From NCBI RefSeq assembly GCF_002198675.1, contig NZ_MWLL01000197.1, forward strand, positions 1 to 62,858: 62,858 nucleotides of DNA. The letters are read 5' to 3'. The translations under genes were made by a program, and so were the position numbers. The notes beneath the pieces were generated by a model. That model did no database searches, was not told the origin of the DNA, and saw only the letters and a list, made by a program, of their open reading frames with translations. Source of the stretch: Kineosporia sp. R_H_3 (GTDB lineage Bacteria > Actinomycetota > Actinomycetes > Actinomycetales > Kineosporiaceae). Shown one piece after another: positions 8,171 to 17,514 of the stretch. Position 1 is the first letter of the stretch; the number at the start of each line of letters is the position of its first letter.

Positions 8171-9982
8171 CGCGACGTCGTCCCGGTCGCTCGCGAACTC
8201 GACGACCTCCTTGACGACGCGGTCGGCGACCGCGTCGGCGACGAGGGACGCCGCGGCCGCACCCGTGCGGCCGCGCAGCCCGGCGGCCGTGCCGCCGAGC
8301 ACCTCGGCGAGCCGGACGTCGCCGAACTCCTCGCCGTTGCGACGCGCCTCGGTGACCCCGTCGGTGTACGCGAGGAGGACGTCGCCGGGCGCGAGGTCGA
8401 CGACCGTCTCGTGGACGCTCACCTCGGGGAGCAGGCCGAGCACGGTCCCCGGCTCACCGACCGCGAAGACCGACCCGTCGGCCCGCCGGACGAACGGTGC
8501 CGGGTGACCGCCGAGCGAGATCGTCAGGCGGACGCCGGTCACCTCCCCGGGTGCCGGGGCGGCGGTGATCCGGCCGTAGACGACGGTGCAGAACCGCTCG
8601 AGGTCCTCGCCCGGCTCGAGCGCGAGGTTCAGCTGCTCGAGCACCTGGCGCGGGGACCAGCCCTGCGCGCTCAGCGCCCGCACCGTGTAGCGGGCGGTCG
8701 AGGTGACGATCGCGGCCTCGACGCCCTTGCCCGACACGTCGCCGAGGACGAACGCCCACTCGCCGCCCGTCGCGGGGTGGACGTCGTAGAAGTCGCCACT
8801 GACCTGGCTGCCGACCCCCGACGGCAACGACCGGGCGGCCAGCCGCAGCCCGGGGACGTCCGGCAGCCGGGACGGGCGCAGGCTCGCCTCGAGCGTCTCG
8901 GCGAGCCGGGTCTGCTGGTCGAGGAGCTCGCGCAGGTGCCGTTCGGTGCGCACCCGCGCCGAGACGTCGCGCAGGACGGCGAGCCGGCCGGTCTCGGCGC
9001 CGTTGCGGTCCAGCAGCGAGGTGAGGACGAGCGAGACGTCGGTCCGGCGGCCGCCGAGGTCCTTGAGGACGACCTCGTCGCGGGTCGTCGTCCCGGGGAT
9101 GTGCGCGTCGAGCGCGGGCGCGAGCGCCGGGACGAGCTCGTCGAGGCGGCGGCCGACGACGCGCGAGCGCCGGTCCCCGACGAGGACCGCCGTCGCGGGG
9201 TTGGTGTCGACGACCCGGCCGTACGCGTCGAGGACGACGACGCCGTCCGTCATCTGCTCGACGACGACCCCGCGCGCGACCGGTACGAGGTCGAGCAGCC
9301 GCAGCCGGAAGAATCCCCAGAAGAGGACGACGGCGGTGAGCACGAACGCGAACGGCGTCGGGTCGACGTCCCCGACGATGACCCCGACGTTGAACAGGAC
9401 GTTGACGAGCATGGGCAGCGCCGTCGCCACGACGATCGCGTACGCCTGGCGTCGGTAGGGCTGCGCGATCCGGACGAGCCGGGTCGACAGCAGGACGACA
9501 CAGATCGCGACGCCGACCCAGGTGTAGACCGCGTGCGGCCAGAAGAAGTCTCCGGCCTCCGGGATCGGCCGCTCCCCGCGAAGGCTCGCCGCAACGGCGC
9601 TGTCCGGGTAGAAGTGGAAAGAGTCGTGCCAGGCGGGGACCGCCAGCAGGGTGAGGACAGCGACCGGCTCGATGCACAGCAGCGCCAGCCGGCCCCGGGT
9701 CAGCCGCCGGGCACCGGTGTACTCGTCGACGAACCAGGCGAGCCCGGGCAGCACGGCGACGATGCCGACGAACTTCAGCCCGGACCAGACCTTGTTGATC
9801 TCCAGGGTGTCGGTGACGAGCTCCATCGCGTAGCACGTCGTCCAGACGAAGACCGCGAGCGAGAGCGCGACGAGGCCGTGGCCACCCGCCGCGCGGCGGT
9901 AGCGCCACACGTACCAGGCGAGCGCCAGGTAGCCGGCGGCGCCGACCCCGAACACCACACCCAGGACGATGGAGAAGGACAC
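8147..9982 (-). CDS. 7TM sensor-PAS-PP2C (SpoIIE/RsbU) phosphatase
   Basis: 611 residues. The N-terminal 240 residues form seven membrane helices of the histidine-kinase N-terminal 7TM type. A PAS domain follows (about 245-350, GVVVLDAYGRVVDTNPA), then a SpoIIE-type PP2C phosphatase (about 380-611) with the metal-binding motifs SGDFYD and GDVSGKGVEAA, and DVLLAYTDGVTEAR. No kinase domain is present. In actinomycetes and Bacillus such proteins dephosphorylate anti-anti-sigma factors in response to a signal; no partner gene is next door. The GTG start at 9982 is the likely start, immediately before the first membrane helix. Confidence 0.87.
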   Translation of the reverse strand: MSFSIVLGVVFGVGAAGYLALAWYVWRYRRAAGGHGLVALSLAVFVWTTCYAMELVTDTLEINKVWSGLKFVGIVAVLPGLAWFVDEYTGARRLTRGRLALLCIEPVAVLTLLAVPAWHDSFHFYPDSAVAASLRGERPIPEAGDFFWPHAVYTWVGVAICVVLLSTRLVRIAQPYRRQAYAIVVATALPMLVNVLFNVGVIVGDVDPTPFAFVLTAVVLFWGFFRLRLLDLVPVARGVVVEQMTDGVVVLDAYGRVVDTNPATAVLVGDRRSRVVGRRLDELVPALAPALDAHIPGTTTRDEVVLKDLGGRRTDVSLVLTSLLDRNGAETGRLAVLRDVSARVRTERHLRELLDQQTRLAETLEASLRPSRLPDVPGLRLAARSLPSGVGSQVSGDFYDVHPATGGEWAFVLGDVSGKGVEAAIVTSTARYTVRALSAQGWSPRQVLEQLNLALEPGEDLERFCTVVYGRITAAPAPGEVTGVRLTISLGGHPAPFVRRADGSVFAVGEPGTVLGLLPEVSVHETVVDLAPGDVLLAYTDGVTEARRNGEEFGDVRLAEVLGGTAAGLRGRTGAAAASLVADAVADRVVKEVVEFASDRDDVALLVLAVA

Positions 9983-10214
9983 TCTGGCGGAAACCCCCCG
10001 GGTACACCCGCGTGCGGCGGGATCGCGTGGGACACGACGCTACGCCAGGGACGGACGGCAGGACAGGCCCGAACGTCCATTCCTGTGATTGAACCATGAC
10101 AGATCGTGCTCGCCCGGGACAGTGCTTCGGGCTGACGATCTCTCTCGGTCAGCTCGCCCGGTCAGCTCTCCGGGTCCGCTCTCCGGGGCAGCTCCCGGTC
10201 AGCGATCCGGCGGG

Positions 10215-13200
10215 TCAGCCCGCGATGATCCGCGCGGCGTCCGCCGGGCGGCCGAAGTGGTAGCCCTGCGCCTGGTCGCAGCCGATCTCCCGCAGCCGCC
10301 GCGCCTGCCGCGGCGTCTCGACCCCCTCGGCCGTGACGAGCATCCCGTGCGCGTGCGCGAGGTCGACGATCGCGGTGACGACCGCGTCGGCACGCTGCTC
10401 CTCGCCGACCGACTGCACGAACGACCGGTCGATCTTCATGAAGTCGAGCTCGAACCGCTGCAGGTATCCCAGCGCCGAGTAGCCGGTGCCGAAGTCGTCG
10501 ATCCCGACCGGGATCCCGGAGCCGAGCAGCTGGCGCAGCGCGCCCTCGCCGCCGGGCAGCGCCGCGAGGAAGCTGCGCTCGGTGAGCTCGACCTTGATGT
10601 CCGTCGCGGAGATCCGGCGCTGCCGAACGGCGTCGAGCAGGCCGCGGATCGCCCCCGGGTGCTCCATGGACCGCGCGGACACGTTGACCGACAGCCACGG
10701 GGCCTCCTGGCCCGCCGGCACCTGCGCCGCCCAGCGCTCGACCTGCTCGATCGCGGTGTCGATGACCCAGCGGTCCAGGTCGACGACGAGGCCGGTCTCC
10801 TCGGCGACGTCGATGAAGACGTCGGGCATGAGCAGGCCGTCGCCGCTCTCGTCCCGGATCCGCACGAGAGCCTCGGCGCCGACGACCCGGCCGTTCGCGA
10901 AGTCGATGATCGGCTGGTACTGCAGCGTGAGCCGGCCGTGCTCGAGGGCCCCACGCAGGAGCCGCTCGGCGCGCAGCCGGGACTGCGACCGCGCCCGCAG
11001 CGCCTCGTCGTAGACGACGAAGCGGTCGCGGCCGGAGTCCTTCGCCCGGTACAGCGCGAGCTCGGCCTCGGCGAGGAGGTCCTGCGGCGAGACGGCACGA
11101 CCGGACGTCGAGGTGATGCCCAGGCTCACCGGGCAGACGAGGAGCTCGCCGGAGTCGGGCAGCACGTACGGCATCCGCAGGGCGTCGGTGACCGCCTCGG
11201 CGAGCCGCCGGACGGCGAGCATGCCCAGGCCCGACGTCGGCAGGACGACGAACTCGTCGCCGCCCATCCGTGCGACGAGGCCGCCGTCCGGGACGACCGC
11301 GGAGAGCCGGCGGGCGACCTCGAGGAGGAGCCGGTCGCCGACGTCGTGGCCGAGGGAGTCGTTGACCTGCTTGAAGCGGTCCACGTCGAGCAGCAGGACC
11401 GAGACGTCCACGCCGGGCTCGGCGAGCATCTCGGTGACCCGCCGCTCGAACGCCGCGCGGTTCGCCAGCCCGGTCACCGGGTCGGTCGCCACGAGCCGCT
11501 CCAGGCGCACCCGGTCGCGGACCTGGCGGGTCACGTCGACCGCGGCGCCGTGCACGAGCGGGGAGCCGGGCGTGCCCTCCGCCCAGGCCTGGACGTGCCG
11601 GATGGCACCGTCGGCGCCGATGACGCGGAAGGTCTCGCCGTGGCCGCCGGTGCGCTCGAGCGCACCGAGGTCGACCCGGCGGACCTTGTCGAGGTCCTCG
11701 TCGTGGACGAACCCGTGCCAGTGCGCAAGGGTCGGGGAGATCTCGTCCGGCTCGAGCCCGACGAGGCGGAACATCTCCGGGGACCACTCGAGCTCGCCGT
11801 CGTGCAGGCTCGCCCCCGGGCGCCAGGACCACAGGCCCGCGCCGGTCAGCTCCCGGACGGCGCGCAGGTGCGCACCGACGTCGGCGAGCCCGTCGGGGCC
11901 GGCCGCGGGAGCCGGGGCGGCGCTGCCGGCCGCACCGTCGGTCGTCGTGCCGGGCAGCAGCGGCGTGACGTCGGCGACGGCACCGACCGCGCCGACGAGG
12001 CCGTTGCGGTTGCGCTGCAGGTCGCCCCAGAGCTGGACGACGCGGACGTCGCCGTCCCGGCGGCACAGCCGGAACGTGCACGACAGGGTGGTGCTGCCGG
12101 GCCGGGCGAGCGCCGACCGGACGGTCTCCTCGACGAGCGCGACGTCGTCCGGGTGCACCAGCGCCCGGAACGCGCCGAGCACCCGGGGCCGACCGGCGGG
12201 CATCCCGGTGAGCTCCTCGGCCGGTTCGCTGAGGGTCGCGAGGCCGGTCGCGGCGTCCCACTGCCAGAGCCCGAGCGACGGGAGCGCGGGCAGGGCGCCG
12301 TGCTGCTCCGGGTCCGGCGGAGTGCCGCCGTCGGGCGCGCCCGACGGCTCCTCGGGGGCGTCCGAGGCGGCCCGCTGCTCGGGGACGACGTCCCGCCGGA
12401 CCGTGAGGTCGCCGACGGAGCGCTCGTCGTCGGAGACGTCGACGCTTCCCGACCGGTCGCCCGGGCCGCCGGAGCCGGCGGTGGCGTCGCCGCCACCCGG
12501 GCCGGAGCCGGTCCGCGGCACCGCGGCGAGGACGAGTGTCGGCTCGGCGTCGCGCTCGGTGTGGCGTTCGGCGCGGGCGGGCGTCGGGCGCGGGGCCGGA
12601 CCGGGAGCGGACACGCTGACCTCCACCGGTGCGCCACGGACGGACGCCACCGCCTCGGAACCGGCCTCGGTGACGGCCACGTCGACGACGGCGGGCGGCT
12701 CGACGTCGTCGGGGATCTCGACGACGGTGACGCGCCGGAGCACGGCGGTGCTCTCGTCGGGGGTGCGCGGGGTGACCCGCTCGGGCAGGGACGTGAGCAG
12801 GACGTCGGCCGCGACCTCGGCGACGAGCGTCACGGTGTTCTCGTCGACGCCGTCGAACCAGTCCGGCCGGTCGGCGGTGAGCGCCACGACCCCGACGGCG
12901 GTGCCGCGGACGGCGAGCGGCACGGACAGCATGGAGCGGGCGGGCGGGCAGCAGGTGGCGTCCGGTGCGCCGGCACCGACCGCGGCGGCGTCCCCGACCC
13001 GGACCGGGCGACCGGTGCGCAGCGCCTCGCCGCAGATGCTCGTCGCGGTCTCGACCCGCACCCCGAGCGGCAGCCGCCCGTCGCCGGTCGCCGCGCGCCG
13101 GACGAGGTCGCCGTCCTCGAGGAGCGCGACCGTCGCCGGGGCGTCGACGAGCTCGGAGACCGCGTGGACGAGCCGGTCGAGCACGACGTCCGTCCGACCG

Positions 13201-13304
13201 GCGGCGGCGCGGATCCGGTCCTGGGCGGCACCGACGCCGGTGACCCAGGAATGGCCACCGGGCCCCGTGTGCACGCCGGAGCGAGACCGCTGGGGCGACG
13301 ACAC
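10215..13304 (-). CDS. GAF/PAS-GGDEF-EAL cyclic-di-GMP protein
   Basis: About 1029 residues. Order: GAF domain (about 25-180), a low-complexity acidic linker, two PAS-like domains (about 330-430 and 460-580), GGDEF (motif MGGDEF about 680-685, intact) and EAL (motif EALVR about 808, with the metal and base residues in VELTE, DDFGTG and KIDRSFV). Intact motifs in both catalytic domains suggest a bifunctional cyclic-di-GMP synthase and phosphodiesterase sensing a soluble signal. The GTG at 13304 is preferred because GGAGG lies 9 bases upstream; a GTG at 13313 overlaps that site. It is monocistronic. Confidence 0.88.
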   Translation of the reverse strand: MSSPQRSRSGVHTGPGGHSWVTGVGAAQDRIRAAAGRTDVVLDRLVHAVSELVDAPATVALLEDGDLVRRAATGDGRLPLGVRVETATSICGEALRTGRPVRVGDAAAVGAGAPDATCCPPARSMLSVPLAVRGTAVGVVALTADRPDWFDGVDENTVTLVAEVAADVLLTSLPERVTPRTPDESTAVLRRVTVVEIPDDVEPPAVVDVAVTEAGSEAVASVRGAPVEVSVSAPGPAPRPTPARAERHTERDAEPTLVLAAVPRTGSGPGGGDATAGSGGPGDRSGSVDVSDDERSVGDLTVRRDVVPEQRAASDAPEEPSGAPDGGTPPDPEQHGALPALPSLGLWQWDAATGLATLSEPAEELTGMPAGRPRVLGAFRALVHPDDVALVEETVRSALARPGSTTLSCTFRLCRRDGDVRVVQLWGDLQRNRNGLVGAVGAVADVTPLLPGTTTDGAAGSAAPAPAAGPDGLADVGAHLRAVRELTGAGLWSWRPGASLHDGELEWSPEMFRLVGLEPDEISPTLAHWHGFVHDEDLDKVRRVDLGALERTGGHGETFRVIGADGAIRHVQAWAEGTPGSPLVHGAAVDVTRQVRDRVRLERLVATDPVTGLANRAAFERRVTEMLAEPGVDVSVLLLDVDRFKQVNDSLGHDVGDRLLLEVARRLSAVVPDGGLVARMGGDEFVVLPTSGLGMLAVRRLAEAVTDALRMPYVLPDSGELLVCPVSLGITSTSGRAVSPQDLLAEAELALYRAKDSGRDRFVVYDEALRARSQSRLRAERLLRGALEHGRLTLQYQPIIDFANGRVVGAEALVRIRDESGDGLLMPDVFIDVAEETGLVVDLDRWVIDTAIEQVERWAAQVPAGQEAPWLSVNVSARSMEHPGAIRGLLDAVRQRRISATDIKVELTERSFLAALPGGEGALRQLLGSGIPVGIDDFGTGYSALGYLQRFELDFMKIDRSFVQSVGEEQRADAVVTAIVDLAHAHGMLVTAEGVETPRQARRLREIGCDQAQGYHFGRPADAARIIAG

Positions 13305-13540
13305 GGGGAGCACCTCCGGGATTCACTGGCCTCTCGACGCCCCCGCGCCGCACCGCGCGTGACGGCCCATCGGAGACCGAGTCACTCAACGCAGTGCGAT
13401 GACAGCATGCCGTGACGGCGGGCCCCAGGTCGCGCGACACTCGCGAAGTCTGCGAACAGTCCTGTGACGTCCGGCGTGACCTGCGGCACGAGGGCGCGGA
13501 CGGCGTCCCGCGGCTACGTCGGCATGCCCCCGACCGCACG

Positions 13541-13589
13541 CGCACGGGGGCGGCCGGCCCTCCCGGACCGACCGCCCCCGCCTCGTGCG
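13541..13589. terminator. Possible terminator hairpin after the PNPOx-like gene
   Basis: The outer arms CGCACG/CGTGCG and inner arms GGGGCGG/CCGCCCC pair, with a 4-base bulge. It lies just after the stop of the minus-strand gene ending at 13597. The rest of 13305-13596 shows no gene. Confidence 0.35.
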
Positions 13590-13596
13590 CCGACGG

Positions 13597-14091
13597 CTAC
13601 AGGTGCGGCTCGTCCCCCGCACGGGTGCGCAGCACCGTGAACCGGCGGCCCGTGATCCGGGCCGGCGTGAGCTTGACGAAGCGTTCCTTGGGCGAGGCGT
13701 TCCACGGGAAGAGCGGCAGCTCCTGCGCGCGGTAGAGGTCGTCGAACTTCTCGAGGTTCTCCGCATGGCCCTTGACGACGACGCTCCACGCGCGGCCGTG
13801 CTCGGGCTCGTAGCCGTCGACCTCGAAGGCCACCCGGCCCGCCATGACGATCTCGACGAGCTTGGTCCCCTCCGCGGTACGGAAGAGGATCGCGCCGTCG
13901 TCCACGGCGAAGTTGAGCGGGAAGATGTCCACGTCGCCGGCGACGGCGACCGCGAGCCGCCCGACCTCCGCGGAGGTCAGGAGCTGCCAGCACTGCTCCG
14001 GCGAGAGCACCTCGATCGCCCCGGTCTCGCGGGCGACCTCGTCGACTCCCCCGGTGGACGGGGTCTGTGCCCCGCGGGTCGTCTGTTCCAT
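13597..14091 (-). CDS. Pyridoxamine 5'-phosphate oxidase-fold (flavin-binding split barrel) protein
   Basis: 164 residues with the split-barrel pattern: CWQLLTSAEVGRLAVAV (about 34-50), DIFPLNFAVDDGAILFRT (about 55-72), a VAFEVDGY strand, and a C-terminal KLTPARITGRRF segment. Proteins of this group bind FMN or F420 and act as small oxidoreductases; Rv1155/Rv2607-like annotations are common. The substrate is unknown. The ATG at 14091 is chosen, with an alternative two or three codons upstream. It stands alone. Confidence 0.82.
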   Translation of the reverse strand: MEQTTRGAQTPSTGGVDEVARETGAIEVLSPEQCWQLLTSAEVGRLAVAVAGDVDIFPLNFAVDDGAILFRTAEGTKLVEIVMAGRVAFEVDGYEPEHGRAWSVVVKGHAENLEKFDDLYRAQELPLFPWNASPKERFVKLTPARITGRRFTVLRTRAGDEPHL

Positions 14092-14159
14092 GAGGGAACC
14101 GTGCCACCGACCTCCGTCGGCGGGCGGGGGGCGAAAGTCCCTCGACGCCGTGCCGTGCC

Positions 14160-15227
14160 TCACGGGGCGGCGACCGCCGGGGCCGCGTCGGCACCGGCGG
14201 GGCCGTCGTCCGACGGGGCCGCCCCGCGCAGCCGAAGGCCGAGGACGCTCGCCCCGAGGATCGACAGCCCGGTGACGAGCAGCGCGCCCGCGGCGCCGAG
14301 CTCGCCGTCGGTGTAGTCGATGACGGCCTGGGGGACGACGGTCGCGAGCGCGACGACACCGACGACGAGGACGCCGACGTGCCGGGTCCGGACGTAGGCG
14401 ACCAGACCGGCGACGGCCACCGCGGCGAGCACGAGGTACCCGACCCAGGCCAGGCCCTCGGCGGTCGTGGCGATCTCCCCGCCGACGAACGCGAGCGCAC
14501 CGCCGACGGTGAGCCCGAGCCCGGCCTCGGCGAGCACCCCGGCCGCGGTGAGGGCGAGCCAGACGACGGCGACGGCGACCACGGCGAGCCCGGCCCACAG
14601 CCCCTCCCGCTGCCAGGTGTCGGAGTACGTGCTCGCGGCGATCGGCGCGGCGGACGCCGCCGCGACCGCGGTGGCGACGTGGAGCAGCGGGGTGCGGAGC
14701 GCGGCGTACCCGAGCGCCCCGACGGCCGTCGCGGCGCCGAAGTACCAGACGGCCTGCCAGTCGCCCGTGCCGCGCGCCGCCACGGCGACGGCGCCGGCGA
14801 GCAGGGCGCCGCCGACGACGACGAGGGCGGCGGCGAGCCGGCGGCGGGGGCCGGTGCCGCGCCGGTGCCGGACGGGCCAGCCACCAGGGGTCAGGGCGAG
14901 GACGGCGGCCGCCGCGGCGAGCAGCAGCAGCGCCGGCACGGCGAGCAGCACGATCCGCTCGGACTGCCCGAGCTCCCCCCAGCGGGGGCCGGTGAGGACG
15001 ATCGCGGCGGCGAGGACGAAGGCCCCGCCGACGTAGCCGCCGATCTCGGCGACGAGCGTCGTCCAGCCGGGGCGGTCCGCGGACCGGGGGCCGGCGTGGC
15101 CGACGGGGAGGCCCGGAGTACCGGGTGCCTGCGACGCGAGCTCGCGAGAGACCGCGCGGGCCTGTTCGTCCGTGAGGGTTCCGTCGGCGACGAGCCGACC
15201 GAGTGCCTGCTCGAGAGGGGTGCTCAT
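14160..15227 (-). CDS. Multi-pass membrane protein (DUF2157-like)
   Basis: 355 residues. The first 45 residues form a soluble helical region (LGRLVADGTLTDEQARAVSREL) like the N-terminal DUF2157 or SHOCT-type helix. About ten membrane helices follow, rich in Ala, Val and Leu. No catalytic motif can be seen. The ATG at 15227 is the first start before the conserved helical segment. It lies between the split-barrel protein and a TetR gene on the same strand, but gaps of 68 and 47 bases do not prove an operon. The function is unknown. Confidence 0.7.
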   Translation of the reverse strand: MSTPLEQALGRLVADGTLTDEQARAVSRELASQAPGTPGLPVGHAGPRSADRPGWTTLVAEIGGYVGGAFVLAAAIVLTGPRWGELGQSERIVLLAVPALLLLAAAAAVLALTPGGWPVRHRRGTGPRRRLAAALVVVGGALLAGAVAVAARGTGDWQAVWYFGAATAVGALGYAALRTPLLHVATAVAAASAAPIAASTYSDTWQREGLWAGLAVVAVAVVWLALTAAGVLAEAGLGLTVGGALAFVGGEIATTAEGLAWVGYLVLAAVAVAGLVAYVRTRHVGVLVVGVVALATVVPQAVIDYTDGELGAAGALLVTGLSILGASVLGLRLRGAAPSDDGPAGADAAPAVAAP

Positions 15228-15274
15228 GGCGTCAACGTACGCACGGGCGGGGCCCGGAGCCTGAGTAGCGCGGC

Positions 15275-15892
15275 TCAGCCGACGGGCCGCGCGTGTCGGC
15301 CCGGCACGACGGCCCCGAGCGCCGCGTCGACGTGCCGTTCGACCCCGGGCCACGGGTACGCCGGCTTGGACAGGCGCAGCGAGACGACGCCGTGCAGCGC
15401 GGTCCAGACCCCGAGGGCCGCGGCGGCCGGGTCCTCCGGGGCCGGGTCGAGGGCGGCGAGCAGCGCGGCGAGGTCCCCCAGCAGGTCGTTGCCGGCGGTG
15501 AGCGCGCGCTCGTCCTCGGCGCTGAGCTGGCGCAGCGCCCGGCCCTCGAACACCACCGTGTAGGGGCCCGGGTTCTCCAGCCCCCAGCGCACGTAGGCCC
15601 GGGCGAGCGACCGCAGCCGGTCGGCCGCGGGGCGGGACGTCGTCCGTGCGGCGCTGCGGTGCAGGGCCGCGGCGAGGTCGGCGACGTGCCGGCGCACGAG
15701 CTCGACGGCGAGCTCGTCGAGGTCCGCGAAGTGGGCGTACACGCTCGGCGCGGAGACCCCGGCCTCCCGGGCCACGCCGCGCAGGGTGAGCTCGGCGTCC
15801 CGGCCGCCCGCGACGAGCAGCCGGCTCGCGGCGTCCAGCAGCTCGCCGCGCAGCCGCGATCCCTGGCCCCGCGGGTTCGCCGTCCGCGCCAT
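15275..15892 (-). CDS. TetR-family transcriptional regulator
   Basis: 205 residues. The N-terminal helix-turn-helix is typical (LTLRGVAREAGVSAPSVYAHFADLDEL, seen in parts at about 36-62). The C-terminal half matches the WHG-type TetR ligand domain (LENPGPYTVVFEGR, AALGVWTALHGVVSLRL). It is divergent from a short-chain dehydrogenase gene, with two operator-like inverted repeats in between, so it probably represses itself and that enzyme until a ligand binds. Confidence 0.9.
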   Translation of the reverse strand: MARTANPRGQGSRLRGELLDAASRLLVAGGRDAELTLRGVAREAGVSAPSVYAHFADLDELAVELVRRHVADLAAALHRSAARTTSRPAADRLRSLARAYVRWGLENPGPYTVVFEGRALRQLSAEDERALTAGNDLLGDLAALLAALDPAPEDPAAAALGVWTALHGVVSLRLSKPAYPWPGVERHVDAALGAVVPGRHARPVG

Positions 15893-15955
15893 GCGCCCTC
15901 CGTCGTGCGACATGCTCCGGCCCGGCGCGCCGGTCCGGCCCCGGGTTGACCCGAA

Positions 15956-16000
15956 GGCTAACACTCGTTAACTTGTCGTATCGCTTTACAGGCGTTAGCC
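15956..16000. promoter_or_regulatory. Two TetR operator-like repeats in the divergent promoter
   Basis: Perfect inverted repeat TAAC-ACTC-GTTA at 15959-15970 and a related half-matching site at 15986-15997. The outermost GGCTAAC (15956) and GTTAGCC (15994) are also inverted copies. Spacing between sites is 27 bases, between the TetR and SDR starts. Confidence 0.55.
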
Positions 16001-16033
16001 GATGGGCCAGGGTGCCCCGACGGAGGTCTCGAG

Positions 16034-16864
16034 ATGGCGGCGAACGACCCGGTGCTCGTCACCGGCTGCAGCAGCGGGATCGGCCTGGCCACCGCGCAGC
16101 GGCTCCTGGCGGCGGGGCACACCGTCTACGCGACGGCACGCAGGCCCGAGTCGCTCGACGGGCTGGCCCGGACCGGCGCCCGGGTGCTCGCGCTGGACGT
16201 CACCGACGAGGCGTCGATGCGGACGGCGGTCGAGGCGGTCGAGCACGAGCACGGCGCCGTGGGGGCGCTGGTGAACAACGCCGGGTACGGCGTCTACGGC
16301 CCGGTCGAGGAGGTCGACCTGGACGACGTCCGCGCACAGTTCGAGACGAACGTCTTCGGCCTCGGGCGGATGTGCCAGCTCGTCCTGCCCGGCATGCGCC
16401 GCGCGGGCCGCGGCCGGATCGTCAACATCTCGTCGATGGGCGGCCGGCTCGTCTTCCCCACGGGCGGCTGGTACCACGCGAGCAAGTACGCGGTGGAGGC
16501 CCTGAGCGACGCGCTGCGCGTGGAGGTCAGGCCGTTCGGGGTCGACGTCGTCCTCGTCGAGCCGGGCCTCATCCGCACCGAGTTCGGCACGACGGCCTCG
16601 CACGGCCTGGCCGCCGGCGACGAGGGCTCCGCCTACGGCGGCCTGCGCTCCTACGCCGACGAGCTCATGGCGAACGCGTACCGCTCTCGGGCCGCGGCGG
16701 AGCCGGGCGTCGTCGCGGACGCCGTCGTCAAGGCGGTGCGGACCCGGCGTCCGCGGACCCGGTACGTCGTCACCGCGGCCGCGAAGCTCCAGGTGCAGAC
16801 CCGGCGGCTCGCCGGGGACCGGGTGTGGGACATGGCGATGCGCCAGGCGTACCGGCTGCGCTGA
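16034..16864 (+). CDS. Classical short-chain dehydrogenase/reductase (SDR)
   Basis: 276 residues. Motifs: TGCSSGIG cofactor loop (about 10-17, classical SDR, TGxxxGxG), NNAGYG (about 80-85), catalytic Ser in NISSMGG, and YHASK (Tyr and Lys of the active site, about 151-155). The longer C-terminus fits the SDR group that acts on steroids, retinol or acyl chains, often named oxidoreductase/SDR. It is an NAD(P)-dependent oxidoreductase with unknown substrate. CGGAGG is 8 bases before the ATG. It is controlled, by position, by the divergent TetR protein. Confidence 0.9.
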   Translation: MAANDPVLVTGCSSGIGLATAQRLLAAGHTVYATARRPESLDGLARTGARVLALDVTDEASMRTAVEAVEHEHGAVGALVNNAGYGVYGPVEEVDLDDVRAQFETNVFGLGRMCQLVLPGMRRAGRGRIVNISSMGGRLVFPTGGWYHASKYAVEALSDALRVEVRPFGVDVVLVEPGLIRTEFGTTASHGLAAGDEGSAYGGLRSYADELMANAYRSRAAAEPGVVADAVVKAVRTRRPRTRYVVTAAAKLQVQTRRLAGDRVWDMAMRQAYRLR

Positions 16865-17398
16865 CTACGCCTCGTCGCCGCACCCGCGGGACCGGCCGGC
16901 CGGCCGGGGTCCCGGCCGCCCCGCGCAGCTCTCGCCGTCCCGGGCGTCGATCCGGTCGAGCACGACCCGGCAGGCGGCACCGAGCGCCTCGAGCTGCTCC
17001 GGGGTCAGGGCGTCGACGACGAGGTCACGGACCCGCTCGACGTGCCCCGGGGCGGAGGCGACGATCTTCGCGAGGCCGGCGTCGGTGAGCCAGGTCATCG
17101 TCGCGCGCCCGTCCTCGGCGCTCGGCCGGCGCAGCACCCAGCCCTTGCGCTCGAGCCGGGAGACGACGTGCGACAGCCGGGAGAGCGAGCCGTTCGACAT
17201 CGCCGCGAGCTCGCTCATCCGCACCTCGCGGCCGGGCGACTCCGAGAGGTGCGCGAGCACGAAGTACTCGAACTGGGAGAGGTCGGCGTCGCGCTGGAGC
17301 TGGCTCTCGAGCGCCGCGGGCAGCCGGATCATGAGCGCCGCGAGGTCGAGCCATGCCTCGAGTTGGTCGGGGCTCAGCCACCGGACGTCGTCCGTCAT
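16865..17398 (-). CDS. MarR-family transcriptional regulator
   Basis: 177 residues. The winged helix is clear: SQFEYFVLAHLSESPG, the recognition region MSELAAMSNGSLSRLSHVVS (about 72-91), and the wing LRRPSAEDGRATMTWLTDAG. The C-terminal helix pair dimerizes. The last 30 residues are a loose Arg/Gly/Cys-rich tail. It is divergent from a DoxX gene, and a near-perfect 14-bp inverted repeat lies in the shared region. It presumably represses both genes and responds to a phenolic or oxidative signal; the ligand is unknown. Confidence 0.9.
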   Translation of the reverse strand: MTDDVRWLSPDQLEAWLDLAALMIRLPAALESQLQRDADLSQFEYFVLAHLSESPGREVRMSELAAMSNGSLSRLSHVVSRLERKGWVLRRPSAEDGRATMTWLTDAGLAKIVASAPGHVERVRDLVVDALTPEQLEALGAACRVVLDRIDARDGESCAGRPGPRPAGRSRGCGDEA

Positions 17399-17417
17399 GG
17401 CTTCAGCATACCTGATC

Positions 17418-17465
17418 ACTTGACGCTTCAATATTTCGTCGTTAGCGTCAGTTGAAGCATCAAGT
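17418..17465. promoter_or_regulatory. MarR operator candidate (14-bp inverted repeat)
   Basis: The left arm at 17418-17431 and the right arm at 17452-17465 are inverted copies differing at one base (ACTTGAyGCTTCAA). The TTGA-N-TCAA type is usual for MarR sites. It lies between the two divergent starts. The AT-rich spacer could hold the promoter. Confidence 0.65.
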
Positions 17466-17514
17466 CCACATCCCCCGGCCGCTCCGAGCGGCACCGTCCC
17501 CCTGGAGCCTCCCG

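Noticed and set aside
10089-13415. Open frame of 1108 codons on the plus strand
   Set aside because: It lies wholly opposite the GGDEF-EAL gene, is made of Arg/Asp/Gly/Val-rich nonsense and has no domain; long antisense frames are common at this GC content.
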